In this document: in pieces, positions 1 through 10,410 of the stretch
Layout: every line of letters starts with the position of its first letter
Numbering within the stretch: position 1 is the first letter of the stretch
Assembly: GCF_949987535.1 (NCBI RefSeq)
Contig: NC_080078.1
Location: forward strand, 48,386,207 to 48,450,206
DNA: 64,000 bases
From: Balaenoptera acutorostrata
Taxonomy: Eukaryota; Chordata; Mammalia; Artiodactyla; Balaenopteridae
Reading direction: 5' to 3'
Translations under genes and position numbers: made by a program
The notes under the pieces: generated by a model
Told to the model about the DNA's origin: nothing
Databases searched by the model: none
Seen by the model: only the letters and a program-made list of their open reading frames with translations

Positions 1-380
1 ATTATTTTACCTGGGATAAATCAGAAATATGTTTTACACTACCAAATAGACAAAGCACTGAGAGGGTAAAAGTTTATTCTTTTACCTAGGCTTGCTATGA
101 AATCCAAATACTTTGCTGAAATATATATATACTTTCAATAAATGACAAAACACAAATCTCCACCTTAAAGGACACTAAATTAATTATAGATACATATACA
201 TCTATCTATCCCAAGCTAAATGTTCACAATTTTTACTGATCAGGTACTAACAAAGAAAAATGTAGGAAAAAAAAATTCAATCCTGAATATGCAGCTTATA
301 CATTTAACAAGAATACAATGGGGAAGTTACAAAAAAATTGAGGGAAAAATCACTCCCCTGCTGAATGTTTGACAAAAATC
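1..380. other. AT-rich unique sequence
   Basis: No gene or repeat family recognised. A short TA run lies near 121-131. The last 15 bases before 396 form the left target-site duplication of the next SINE. Confidence 0.6.
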
Positions 381-395
381 AAGAATTGTTTTTGG

Positions 396-726
396 GGCTT
401 CCCTGGTGGCGCAGTGGTTGAGAATCTGCCTCCCAATGCAGGAGACACGGGTTCGAGCCCTGGTCTGGGAAGATCCCACATGCCACGGAGCAGCTGGGCC
501 CGTGAGCCACAGCTGCTGAGCCTGCGCGTCTGGAGCCTGTGCCCCGCAACGGGAGGGGCCGCGATAGTGAAAGGCCCGCGCACCGCGATGAAGAGCGGTC
601 CCCGCACCGCGATGAAGAGTGGCCCCCACTTGCCGCAACTAGAGAAAGCCCTCGCACGAACCGAAGACCCAGCACAGCCAAAAATAAATAAATAAATTAA
701 TTAATTAATTAATTAAAAAAAAAAAA
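396..726 (+). mobile_element. CHR-type tRNA-derived SINE, subfamily A, with internal 24-bp duplication
   Basis: A non-coding retroposon made by RNA polymerase III and inserted by L1 machinery. The tRNA-like head has box A (TGGCGCAGTGG, 407-417) and box B (GGTTCGAGCCC, 450-460). The body reads GTCTGGAGCCTGTGCYCCGC, which I use here to define subfamily A. The tail is AAATAAAT/AATT repeats plus poly-A. It is flanked by a perfect 15-bp target-site duplication, AAGAATTGTTTTTGG, at 381-395 and 727-741. A 24-bp unit is tandemly repeated at 580-603 and 604-627 with two differences; the other copies here lack this. Open frames across it on both strands are meaningless. Confidence 0.95.
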
Positions 727-741
727 AAGAATTGTTTTTGG

Positions 742-1027
742 ATGCAGGCACTTGTAACTGCATTAAATCACTGCACTTACACTCTCGTTCCCTATTAAAA
801 ACAACACTGTGTCCTTTCAGTGAGGCCTATTTATTAAAAGTATTCCCCCGTGCCAAAGGAACTAGTAAAAAACTCTGCTTTACTAACCACATTTTCTGAG
901 TAAAGCACATTTTATAGGTACATGCCAACATGACAGTTTTCATGAGGAATCCAAAGAGACCCACGTGCTTTAAAGCACCTGAAGTGTGGGTGTTAAAAAG
1001 GAACCAATCCACCACTGAATTCACTTT
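742..1027. other. Unique spacer between two SINEs
   Basis: No repeat family or gene recognised. The open frames here come from the neighbouring SINEs or from chance. Confidence 0.5.
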
Positions 1028-1043
1028 AAGATTAGCTCATCTG

Positions 1044-1333
1044 GGGGCTTCCCTGGTGGCGCAGTGGTTGAGAATCTGCCTGCCAATGCAGGGGACACAG
1101 GTTCGAGCCCTGGTCTGGGAAGATCCCACATGCCACGGAGCAGCTGGACCCGTGAGCCACAATTACTGAGCCTGCGCGTCTGGAGCCTGTGCTCCGCAAC
1201 AAGAGAAGCCACGATAATGAGAGGCCTGCGCACCGCGATGAAGAGTGGCCCCCACTTGCCGCAACTAGAGAAAGCTCTCGCACAGAAACGAAGACCCAAC
1301 ACAGCCATAAATAAAAAAAAAAAAAAAAAAAAA
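1044..1333 (+). mobile_element. CHR-type SINE, subfamily A
   Basis: Same family, subfamily and strand as the copy 300 bp upstream, but without its 24-bp internal duplication. Head, box A and box B are intact. The tail is an almost pure A run. A perfect 16-bp target-site duplication, AAGATTAGCTCATCTG, lies at 1028-1043 and 1334-1349, so it arrived by an independent L1-mediated insertion. The intact duplication and long tail suggest moderate to young age. Confidence 0.95.
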
Positions 1334-1549
1334 AAGATTAGCTCATCTGCCCCTGAAAACAGTAGTGGCATTTACAATTCGAATTCCTTTCTCCTACTTA
1401 GCATGATTAGCAAATCTTAATTTAGCACAGTGTTGGAATTAAAACTACTGTACTTTATGCTTTTGGACTATTGATTAAATTAGCAAAAAAAATAACTCAC
1501 GGTATCAATCACTTTCTTAAGAACTTCAAAGTTCTTTACAAAAAAATCT

Positions 1550-4010
1550 CAACAGCCAATGACCTTTACTGAGTGGCTTCTATATTATAAAATAGTAGGA
1601 GCTTTGCCTTCAAGAAGTGTGCTGTCTAGAGGTTGTAAGGCATTAAACAAATAATCTAGTGAAAGTTATACTGTGACTGCAGTATAGACAAAATAATTAC
1701 ATCTATCTGGATGGATCAAGGAAGACCTCATGAAGGAGGTAAAACTAGGGCTGGTATTGAAAGATAGGAAGGTATTTAAGGAGAAAGCAAGAAAAACAGA
1801 TACTGGCCATGGAGAGAAAATGGTGAACAAAGTCATGGAGGTTGGAAAACAGTCACGGTGCTTATCGATGCTGGCTTTGGTCAGAATCACTTGGGGAGGC
1901 TCTTTCTTAATTTAACCAGGCCGCAAAACAGACCTACTAAATTTAAATCTCCCAGGTTAAGTTTGAGTATTTATATACTTTTAATTCCAAAGGTGTTTCT
2001 GCTGAGGTTGAGTACCACTGATTTAGGAGGTGTTTGTGGAAAGGCCAACAGTCCAGCTGAAACACAGGGTCCATGAAGGAGATAAAGCTGGACACATTTT
2101 TTTTATGTCAGGCTTTGTTATGTTGTGTTAAGTGTGTTAAATTCCAAGCTGAGAAGTCTTCATGATATTCTTTGGCAATGGTTGTTAAGCAGGTGCATAA
2201 ATAATCAATACTTTAGGGACATTTTGTAGAAATAAAGAATATTGCATGAAGGATAAAGAAGGAGAAACTGGGAGTAAGAAGACAAGTTAGACGTCTATGC
2301 AGTATTCCAGGCAAGAGGAAATAAGAGCCTGAACAGTGAAATAGGGTTTTTAAAAAAGGTGTAATTCAAAAGATACAGGAAAGGTAGAATTTCTAGGAAT
2401 TGGAAACTGAAGAAAGAATAAAAATTGAAGATAATTCTCAGCCTGAGTAAGTAAAATGTTGGTGAGGCAATTAATAATGATGGAAAATACTGGAAAAGCA
2501 AATGTCAGAGTATTTTGTACATAATGAGTTTGAATAGGTGACCATATGCACAGTACAGGTTTACACTGGCTGATTATTTTAGTAGTTCCGTCTTTGCCTT
2601 CCATAGTGAACCAGTTTAGATGATAAATTATAATCACCGTAGGTTTAAAGTACTTTTATGTTACCCCTCTGGAAATGTCTACCAGGAAGTTGGAAATGAG
2701 GGTGTGGGGACAGATCTTCAGCATCAAGGAAGGGAATCCATATCTAACAGCTTATTATTAAATTTGAGAGGATGGATGAGATCACCAACAGAATGCGAGC
2801 AGAGAAAGAGAGAAAAGAGACAAAGGAACACCTACGCTTTGTAGGGACAGAAGAGGGAAGAGGAATACAAAAACAAACAAACAAAAAAACCAGAGTCACA
2901 AAGCGGAAAGATCATTTTGAGAAGAAAATATAATGAAATCAAGGAACTAGAAACATTTTTAAAAGGAGGATGTCAAAAAGGTAGTCAGGAATATAGACTT
3001 GGAAGAGGAAACTGAATATGAAAAAAGAGGAGACCATCAGGGATTTTGAAGCAGTGTCAGCAGAGTAAGGAGGCAAAAAGCCTGTGTGATGTTGGCAGGA
3101 TAATGAGAGATAAAGAAAACAGAAACAATGATTAAGTCTACTCTTTAAGAAGTTTGGAGGTGAAGGGATCTTGCTTGGTCGGTCATGTTGAGGATCAAGA
3201 GAAATAAAAAAGAAGTGAACACCAGGAAGGATATTTACTGACCTCAGGAATGAGACAGAGTTAGGAATCTACAATGAGGACAGGGAGCATATTTAACAGA
3301 AGTGAAGAAAATTGAGATGCACAAGAGGTGTGGTCCAAGTCATGGCTGTGACTCTAAGATGACTGAAGTTAAAGGCTGTGACTGAGAAGCTGCAGCTTTG
3401 GAAGAGTCACCAGCGAGGAGGACACAATCACTCCGAGAGATGGAAAGGATTGGTATGCAGGTAAGGCTTACAAGACAAGCCCTAAGGAAGATGGGGAAAT
3501 GTCCCAGAGATGAAGAAGGGGGAGAAGATGATGGAATTAGACGATGTCGATGTAAAACAAGAATTTCAAAAGAAAGGACTTTGAATAGTGGTGAAAAATC
3601 AAAGTCAAGAAGAGGTCTTTCAGGGGAAGGGAAAATTTTTTTGAAACTCCCTACCTCTATTCCACACCCCTCCCCTTCCCTAGCTGCATCAAATAGTGAC
3701 AGTAAGATATGCAACAGGTAACAGGGAAGGTGTCATCCTCAGGGAACAGACGTCAATTAATTCAAGGTGGTGGAAAGAATGCTAAGAGAAATGTGAGTAG
3801 CATGGGAAGCTGGAACCCAAAAGTAAAAGATTGAAATGGGCTCAGTGGAAGCAGTTAGGATATGGGCCAGAGAGGAGGTCAAAACCTCAGACGGAAAGAG
3901 ACACAAAGAAGAAAAGGAGAGCAGAGGAGGGCATTGCACCTAGGATTCTAGCAGATGATCACAGTTTAAAAGGATGTTGGTCATGAGAGGTCAGTGGAAA
4001 CCTCTGTTCA
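1550..4010. mobile_element. Long degraded ancient mammalian repeat (LINE 3'-region type, family unresolved)
   Basis: Purine-rich, heavily mutated sequence. Its order of phrases resembles a mammal-wide LINE-like consensus: a gain-of-size phrase near 1555-1720, a phrase about adding a bacterium-like purine block near 1720-1820, then GAGATCACC near 2778 and CTTTAAGAAGTTTGGAGGTG near 3145. Short open frames inside (for example 3398-3721 on plus and 3340-3714 on minus) carry no recognisable domain. It may be several pieces, and the outer limits are approximate. The family (old L1ME type or other) cannot be fixed by eye. Confidence 0.4.
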
Positions 4011-4769
4011 AAATAGTATAAACATTCTGAACGGATGAAAGAAAAAGAACTAGAATAACCAAATTAACATTTCTCTATTCTTTGAACATCAAAACAGATT
4101 TAAATCTAACTTTATCTCAAAGTATTTCTGAAGAAGTATTTCTACCCACCCGTGCAAATTTTTACCAGGCTTTCCCACAAGTATCATAGAATTCCAGGGG
4201 TAAGCAAATCACACTCTAGACCCCTCCCACTTCCTACCCACCATCTCATTTTTATACTATATGGGTGAAATGAGATTCGAAATAAATTTTAGGGCTATCT
4301 TGAAAGTTTTTTTTTTCTTTTTTAAGAGGCCTCAAAAGGAAGTATGCAGCCACAGGGGTGTGGAAGTTGGGGATAATGGGGTTTTACAGACTGATTGTGT
4401 ACACACACAAAAGCAGTGCTCCTTTTTCAATGCCAGCTGGTTGCGGGGGGTAGGGAGGGAAGTCTAGGAAATTACTACCCAAAGTAATTACCCTTTTGAA
4501 TGTACATCATGGCTCTGATAATTGTGGCATTACAAAGCTGAGGCTAGTTTATATCAATGTTCCATTAAAAAGCATGGATTCACTGCTGGAATTCCACATT
4601 TTAATTTCCTAGGTGTGAAGACCAATGCTAATAATAATAAAACAGTAAAGACAAGGTGAAACAGAAGTCTAACAAACCTATCTTTTAAAAATATGTTCTA
4701 CAAACATTAGCAGTGTCTCACACACACAGTGGGCTTAACAAATGTCTGGTGATCACACCACTGCTGCAG
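4011..4769. other. Unassigned AT-rich sequence
   Basis: No gene recognised. A T-rich run lies near 4307-4323 and a short AAT run near 4628-4641. The rest shows no repeat family I can name. Confidence 0.45.
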
Positions 4770-4910
4770 ACACTGCCATTTGTTGAGGACTTGGTCAAGC
4801 ACAATGCTGTTTTATATATTTTAATCTTGTTTAATTCATATAGTAACTTTACAGGTAGGAATTATTATTTGCATTTTTCAGATGAGCATATTAATACTTT
4901 GAAAGTTTAT
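4770..4910 (-). mobile_element. MIR SINE fragment
   Basis: Reads as the reverse complement of MIR: a loosely matching 'TTTAATCTTGTTTAATTC' stretch is followed by a GTAGGAATTATTATTTGC block and TTTTTCAGATGAG, the antisense of the MIR core CTCATCTGTAAAA. Old and diverged, with no target-site duplication visible. Limits are approximate. Confidence 0.55.
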
Positions 4911-5530
4911 GGAGTTAGATATTTTATTCATTCAACATTAACAATGATTTATTGTGCTTGGGTCTGAGTATATAGCACTGAACGATAAAGACATGGAGAT
5001 TACAGTTGGAGGAGGCAGACATTCAGATATTAAACAAAAACCAAATGAACATAAAGTGAAAAATCATGACAGATGCCATGTAAGAGAAAAACATGGTGCA
5101 TGAGTGAGTATAACATGAAAACCTATTTAGATTGGGTGGTAAGAGAAGCCTAAGACCTAAGGGATAGTCAGCCACGTGAAGAATGAGGTAGAGTGTTCTG
5201 AGAAGTTTAGTGAACTTAGGGATTGAAAAAAATGTCAGGGGGCTCAAGCTCAGTGAGCAAGACAGAGGTGAGATCAGCGAAGCAGGCCTGGATCAGTTCC
5301 TACAGGGTCTGGTAGGCCAAGGCCAAGGTAAAAAGTCTGGACTTCATTCTAGTATAAGAGAAGGCCACTGGAGGATTGTTAACAGAGGTTTGGGGAGAAT
5401 GAGGAAGAGAAGAATGATGTGTGGGGATCAGACTATCAGATTTCAATTGTAATAAAGTCACTAGCCACTGTGTGGAGAATGAGTAACATGCAACAGGATG
5501 GTGGCAGTAAGAGGAGAGAGGGGAAAGATG
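4911..5530. mobile_element. Ancient LINE-like relic, same type as 1550-4010
   Basis: Contains TATAGCACTGAACGATAAAG, then GATTGGGTGGTAAGAGAAGC, GGTCTGGTAGGCCAAGGCC and AAGAGAAGGCCACTGGAGG in the same order as a well-spread mammalian repeat that shares phrases with 1550-4010 and 55990-56180. The chance open frame at 5210-5452 lies inside it. Family name unresolved. Confidence 0.45.
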
Positions 5531-5679
5531 CCAGGTATATTCTAGAGCTATAACAGAATCTTTCTTGAAGTTATATAGTTAGCAAGTGGTAGAACAAGGA
5601 TTCTGTCTTCTCCTGAAGCTTGAGCTCTTAAACACTGTCTTTAAATAGTGAGCAAAAATATTTCTTCAATAACTTTAAA

Positions 5680-5977
5680 GTTTAATTAATTTATTTATTT
5701 ATTTATTTATTTATGGCTGTGTTGGGTGTTCGTTTCTGTGCGAGGGCTTTCTCCAGTTGCGGCAAGCGGGGGCCACTCCTCATTGCGGTGCGCAGGCCTC
5801 TCACTGTCGCGGCCTCTCCTGTTGCGGAGCACAGGCTCCAGACGCGCAGGCTCAGTAATTGTGGCTCACGGGCCTAGTTGCTCCGTGGCATGTGGGATCT
5901 TCCCAGACCAGGGCTCGAACCCGTGTTCCCTGCATTGGCAGGCAGATTCTCAACCACTGCGCCACCAGGGAAGCCCT
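5680..5977 (-). mobile_element. CHR-type SINE, subfamily A, inverted
   Basis: Full-length copy with its head at the right end (TGGTGGCGCAG is read on the minus strand just before 5977) and a TTTA-repeat tail at 5682-5713. A perfect 16-bp target-site duplication, CTTCAATAACTTTAAA, lies at 5664-5679 and 5978-5993. The plus-strand open frames at 5726-5986 and 5859-6068 are artefacts of this GC-richer repeat. Confidence 0.95.
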
Positions 5978-5993
5978 CTTCAATAACTTTAAA

Positions 5994-6879
5994 AAGGAGT
6001 TTCAAGTCCATAAAAAAAAAAAAAAATTATTTCATTTTACTGGTTTAACAACTAGAAGACATTTTTAGGATTAAATCTCAAAACGTTTCAATGGCACAAA
6101 TGTGAATTTTTCTCCCAAGGCTTACAGACCTCTGCCCCATGATGCTGAATGATGACGTTTGGTGGTCACTAGTTAATGGCTGGAAACTATCCTGAGAATA
6201 ACACTTGTCTTTCTTGCAGTTTTCAATAAATTTAAACTTGTAGTTGGCAGACAAATCTTTATGTTTGAGTCACTACAACACCTTCTCATGATCCCTTTGT
6301 GTCTCCTAAAACCCAGAATGGAAGTTCCAGATCACTGAAGTTTTTCACCAGGCTTGGTGCTGAATTTGAGACATATAACCCATGAGTACTACTACATAGT
6401 CTACAAAGGTAAACAAAAGCCAAGATCATTTAATGATTTTCAAATAATTATTTAATTATTAAAAAAAATAATCTTTGAACTATCAAAATGCCTTATTCAG
6501 AGTATACTTACCAGACTTGTATAAATAGAGACAGTTATTAGAGATCTACATTTAATTCCATAATTTTAGCCAATATGTCATAGAATCTTAGAGCTAGCTA
6601 GAAAAGCTTTCATAAATTTTAGAGATGTATACTAACAATTAAATAGAAAAACCAATCCCTTCATTGTTTTGAAACAACAAAAAATTTGAAAAAAAACGTT
6701 TGTAGTTGAACTATAACCTATTTATAGTTTTTAAAAAGTCCATAATGGAAAAACATGTCTATGAATCAAAATATGCTTCTAACTACTGAGGAATGCATGG
6801 CTCATAGCATTCAACATATAGGAGGTAATGCTATCTTTTTTGTTGTTATTATTATCTAATACACTAAATATTTTACTTA
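5994..6879. other. Unassigned AT-rich sequence
   Basis: A short A run lies at 6013-6026. No gene, structured RNA or repeat family is recognised in the rest. Confidence 0.5.
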
Positions 6880-7045
6880 TGTGTAATTATCCATATCCTC
6901 CATTAAAATGTAAACTCCATGAAGGCAAGGAATTTTTTTTCTCCTACTGCTTCACTGCTAAATTACCCCAACCTATAGAACAATGCCTGGCACTTAACAG
7001 ACACTCAAAAATATAGTTGTTCGATGAAGGAATAAAAGAATGAAC
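6880..7045 (+). mobile_element. L2 LINE 3' end
   Basis: Shows the typical L2 tail order: TGTAAACTCCATGAAGGCA, then CAATGCCTGGCACTTAACAG and GATGAAGGAATAAAAGAATG. This is the last part of a non-LTR retrotransposon inactive since early mammals. It includes only the 3' end and has no coding capacity. Confidence 0.8.
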
Positions 7046-7089
7046 AAGCTTCAAAGAGTTGTATCACTATCATCTGAGACGATCTTTGT

Positions 7090-7295
7090 AAAAGCTCTTT
7101 GCAAACTGTAAACCATTCTACAAACATAGAATATTATCACCAACTTCATGATAACTACATTTACTAAGTATTCCACAGCCATTATCTCCTTTGCTTCCCA
7201 ATTCACAAAAGAAATTGAAGTTCAAACAGATTCTGCAACTCACCCAATATCACACAGTATAAATTGGCAGAATTAGAACTCTAAAAAACAACTTA
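7090..7295 (-). mobile_element. MIR SINE fragment
   Basis: Antisense MIR: an ATTATCTCCTTTGC block, then GAAATTGAAGTTCAAACAG and CACCCAATATCACACAG, which corresponds to the antisense of the 'CTGTGTGACCTTGGGCAAG' MIR region. Diverged; limits approximate. Confidence 0.6.
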
Positions 7296-7417
7296 ATTCC
7301 AAATGTAGCCACAAGGATCTTTACTCCATATCTCCTGTCTTTTCTACATGTTGCTCTCTTCATTGGGACATGCTGACTCCAATGTGTAAAACCAAGTATA
7401 CTAGAACACTCTATGTA

Positions 7418-7738
7418 CAGGGCTTCCCTGGTGGCGCCTACCAATTCAGGGGACACGGGTTCAAGCCCTGGTCTGGGAAGATCCCACATGCCACAGAGCA
7501 ACTAAGCCCGTGCACCACAGCTACTGAGCCTGCGCTTTAGAGCCCGCAAGCCACAACTACTGAAGCCCACGCGCCTAGAGCCCATGCTCCACAACGAGAA
7601 GCCACCACAATGAGAGGCCCACATGCCGCAACAAAGAGTAGCCCCTGCTAGCCACAACTAGAGAAGGCTTGCGCGCAGCAACGAAGACCCAACGGAGCCA
7701 AAAATAAATATAAATAAAATAAATAAATTTATTAAAAT
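7418..7738 (+). mobile_element. CHR-type SINE, subfamily B, with deletion inside the pol III promoter
   Basis: The body reads CTACTGAAGCCCACGCGCC and AGAGCCCATGCTCCACAACG (my subfamily B, with TCTAGAGCCC in place of GTCTGGAGCC). About 20 bases are missing just after CTGGTGGCG: the sequence jumps straight to CCTACCAATTCAGG, removing the second half of box A and the following spacer. Box B is still present (GGTTCAAGCCC). The tail is (AAAT)n. The flanking duplication is short (TCTATGTA at 7410-7417 and 7739-7746). Confidence 0.9.
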
Positions 7739-7761
7739 TCTATGTAAAATTGATATTTGAG

Positions 7762-7990
7762 ATGATGATAAAGAACACTGTCTTTGAATTAGACAAATCT
7801 GGGTTTGCATCCAGTTTCTACCACTTACTTGGGGTATGGCCTTGGGAGTTTAGCCAACCTTTCTAAGCCTCAGTTTCACCTTCTGTAAAATAGGATAAAA
7901 ATAGTGCCTTTCTAGTTGTAAGGAATAAATTATACATTTCAAATTGAGCATTCAACTTATACCTGGCTCTCAGCAAATAACCAGTAAATT
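7762..7990 (+). mobile_element. MIR SINE
   Basis: Near full-length MIR. Landmarks in order: TCTGGGTTTGCATCCAG, CTACCACTTACTTGGGG, TATGGCCTTGGGAG, CCTCAGTTTCACCTTCTG, TAAAATAGGATAAAAATAG and a final ACCTGGCTCTCAGCAAATA. Confidence 0.85.
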
Positions 7991-8221
7991 TTATTTTCAC
8001 CTTTGATGATGAAGAAACATTTGCCTAGTATCTAATATTAGAACTGATATTTGAACAGAGGGTGACAAAAAGTGGAAAGTGTGGAAGCAAGATCAACAGA
8101 CTTTCTCTGCAATTTCTATTTTCCCTCTAAACCTGTACTGATTTTATAGAAGCTAATGCTAACAAAGGCATACTTTTTCTCCCCATCACAGGACTGGGCT
8201 CATTATATTACTCTGCAACCC

Positions 8222-8312
8222 TTGGTACAAGTTCAAGAATGTCTATTTAGATCTTCTGCCCATTTTTTGATTGGGTTGTTTGATTTCTTGATATGAGCTG
8301 TTTATATATTTC
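8222..8312 (-). mobile_element. L1 LINE fragment, antisense
   Basis: Contains AATGTCTATTTAGATCTTCT, GCCCATTTTTTGATTGGG and GAGCTGTTTATATATTT, the antisense of a familiar stretch of L1 ORF2. The match stops abruptly at about 8312. Only a short piece survives. Confidence 0.65.
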
Positions 8313-8679
8313 GGCCTGCTAAAAAGTGGAAGGAGTAACAAATTTTTAAAAGATTGTTATCTTAAGCTGTTAAAATTATAGAAGTCATCTTGGTTATTCC
8401 AAAATCCCAATAAAAATTTTTGTTTATAAGAACAAATAGATGGTTACTTGTTAAATCAAAGTCACAGAATTACTAATGTGTATCAGTGTATGAGCACCAG
8501 GGACAGTGTTTTGGATGAATTAGCCCCTGCTGGTGGAAATCATTTTTATTGGGAAAGAGAGGGTGTAAACAGCCAGGTACATGGCTCAGGCATCTAGAGT
8601 CTTCTGTTGAGGTGCAACAGCAAATTGCGTAACCCAGACTACTCCCTTCTAGTTGTGACTCCAAATTAGCATGCCCTTG

Positions 8680-8710
<31 letters not shown>

Positions 8711-9379
8711 GGCCTATTCTCTGGTTTTATAAACACGTTTAAACAAGACATTCTTATTTCCTAGTTTGTCAGGTGCTGATCTTTTTCAGGTACAGGAATT
8801 TAGTCAACATGCTTCTTTACAAAATTCCTCTTTGAATGTTAATATTAAAGGGTTAGGTCTAAGAGTGAAAACTGGATTTCAATATTTGTTACAGTGCAAT
8901 AGTATTACCCAGAAGAAGTGTGCTAGTTCACAAGCACATTAAACTTTCTCACCTCCCCAGACAAATTTCACAAGTTCTTCTCCAATTCTCCCCCCTTTCC
9001 TTAGAAGCCCTAGACAGAGAGATGGCAGTAGGAGCCATTAAAACCAGTTGACACTTCACTTTCATTTTGGGACAAATAAGAGGGAAAAAGAGAAGCAGCT
9101 CAAATTAAATTTTTAATAAGTAAGTAAAAGTACATTTATTAGTCATTTCAAAGTAAAGGAAAATATTTACTTGTGACAAAATGCACACGTGTGAAATATT
9201 TAATGCTCAAATGAAGGAAATTAAGTGTAACTTCTTACCAATGTTCACAAATACATAAGTATCCACCAACTATATTATCCTTTAACAATAAACACATAGG
9301 GTTAAGAATCCCTTAAAAGTATGTTAATCCTGTGCTCTACTTTCAGCTATTCTATAGCAGATGAAAGAGTAACCAATTT
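8313..9379. other. Unassigned sequence with a long pure A tract
   Basis: A pure run of 25 A lies at 8686-8710, as long as the tails of the intact SINEs, but the 250 bases before it match no SINE or LINE I recognise, and no duplicated flank is evident. The rest is AT-rich and unassigned. The 92-codon minus-strand frame reads through the A run as poly-Phe and is not credible. Confidence 0.5.
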
Positions 9380-9444
9380 ATTCTTTAAAAATCTTTAAAA
9401 GAACAAGGAATTCTTTAAAAATCTTTAAAAGAACAAGGAATTCT
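9380..9444. repeat. Perfect 30-bp tandem duplication
   Basis: The 30-bp unit starting ATTCTTTAAAAATC and ending AACAAGGA occurs at 9380-9409 and 9410-9439 with no difference, followed by five bases of a third unit. Perfect identity suggests a recent event. The unit itself is half-repeated (TCTTTAAAA occurs twice per unit), which would favour slippage. Confidence 0.95.
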
Positions 9445-9651
9445 ATAATATAGCACAGATTTTCTTCTAAAATTCTATGTTGACCCTGAAGTGTTTTAAT
9501 GTTGATATTAAGTGTAGGCATTACTTAATGTAGACACTAAAGTGTTATACAGTTACATTCCAGAAAGCTCCCAGTAACTACTATTATTTGTACAAAATAC
9601 TGAAGAGAGACAAGATATCAGCATATTCAAACCTGTCATTCTTACATACAG

Positions 9652-9868
9652 GGGAATAGTTAACAGCACAGAGTTTTGGAGTTGAGCCAACCCAGCTTCA
9701 AACCACACTGGTTCTACTACTTACTAGCAGGGTAACTCTGGGCAAATTACTTAATCTCTCTAAACTTCCCTTTCTTAACCCTACTTTATAGGATTGGTAA
9801 GTGACTTTAAATGTATATTAAGTGCTTAGTATACTAGTGCCTGACACATTAGTAAGTATTTGGTGGCT
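9652..9868 (+). mobile_element. MIR SINE
   Basis: Starts near ACAGCACAGAGTTTTGGAGT, then AACCCAGCTTCAAACC, CTACTACTTACTAGCAG, TAACTCTGGGCAAATTAC and TAGTGCCTGACACATTAGTA. Near full length. Confidence 0.85.
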
Positions 9869-9884
9869 ACAGGCAATATATTCC

Positions 9885-10045
9885 AGGGGTTAAATGTGAA
9901 AATTCTGAAATCCAACTTTTTAGGTTCAAAGCCAAGGTTTCCCACTTGTTCCTTATTTGGCACTGGGCAAATTATTTCACCTCTCTATACTAACAATTAG
10001 TAAATACATGAAAAAGATTAGAAGAGTGTCTTGCACATGGGAATG
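9885..10045 (+). mobile_element. MIR SINE, shorter copy
   Basis: A second MIR directly after the first: AAAATTCTGAAATCC, TAGGTTCAAAGCCAAGG, GGCACTGGGCAAATTAT, then AGAGTGTCTTGCACATG. Internally deleted relative to full MIR. Confidence 0.65.
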
Positions 10046-10271
10046 ATAATTTTAAATTTATCAATTATGATGATTTAAAAATTACTTCAATGAAATCTCA
10101 TGGAAGCTGTAATTTAAAGAGCATATCAGAGCAATTTTCTCTTCTGATATTTTAGTTGATCAGCCTTAGAAATAAATGAATGCTATTAACTCAATCCAGA
10201 CCCATAAATCTTTCCTATATACCAATATGCAAATATACATTGATCAAGCTCCTTGAGTTCAGACTCCCTAG

Positions 10272-10410
10272 TTTTAGGTTTCTCAGACTTGTCTGATGAT
10301 ACAAATTACCCAGAGATTGTGACTAGCAGGTCTGGGGTGGAGCCTTGGAGTCTGTAAATATAATCAGCTTCCCAGGTGAGTCCTACACCAGGCAGGCTCG
10401 GAAACCCTGA
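10272..10410 (+). mobile_element. MER5-type hAT DNA transposon fragment
   Basis: TTTCTCAGACTTGTCTGATG, then GCAGGTCTGGGGTGGAGCC, CTTCCCAGGTGAGTCC and a terminal AGGCTCGGAAACCCTGAA match the MER5A layout including its centre and right end. It is a non-autonomous relic without transposase. Confidence 0.75.

Noticed and set aside
407..460. tRNA gene
   Set aside because: Boxes A and B are present, but the sequence cannot fold as a full tRNA and runs straight into the SINE body. It is the tRNA-derived head of a retroposon.
327..1371. Overlapping 80-118 codon frames on both strands
   Set aside because: They lie in the two CHR SINEs, whose GC-rich bodies are open in several frames. The same peptides recur at every SINE in the window.
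3340..3721. Protein-coding gene at 3340-3714 (minus) or 3398-3721 (plus)
   Set aside because: Opposite-strand frames in a purine-rich ancient repeat, with no domain and no splice or promoter context.
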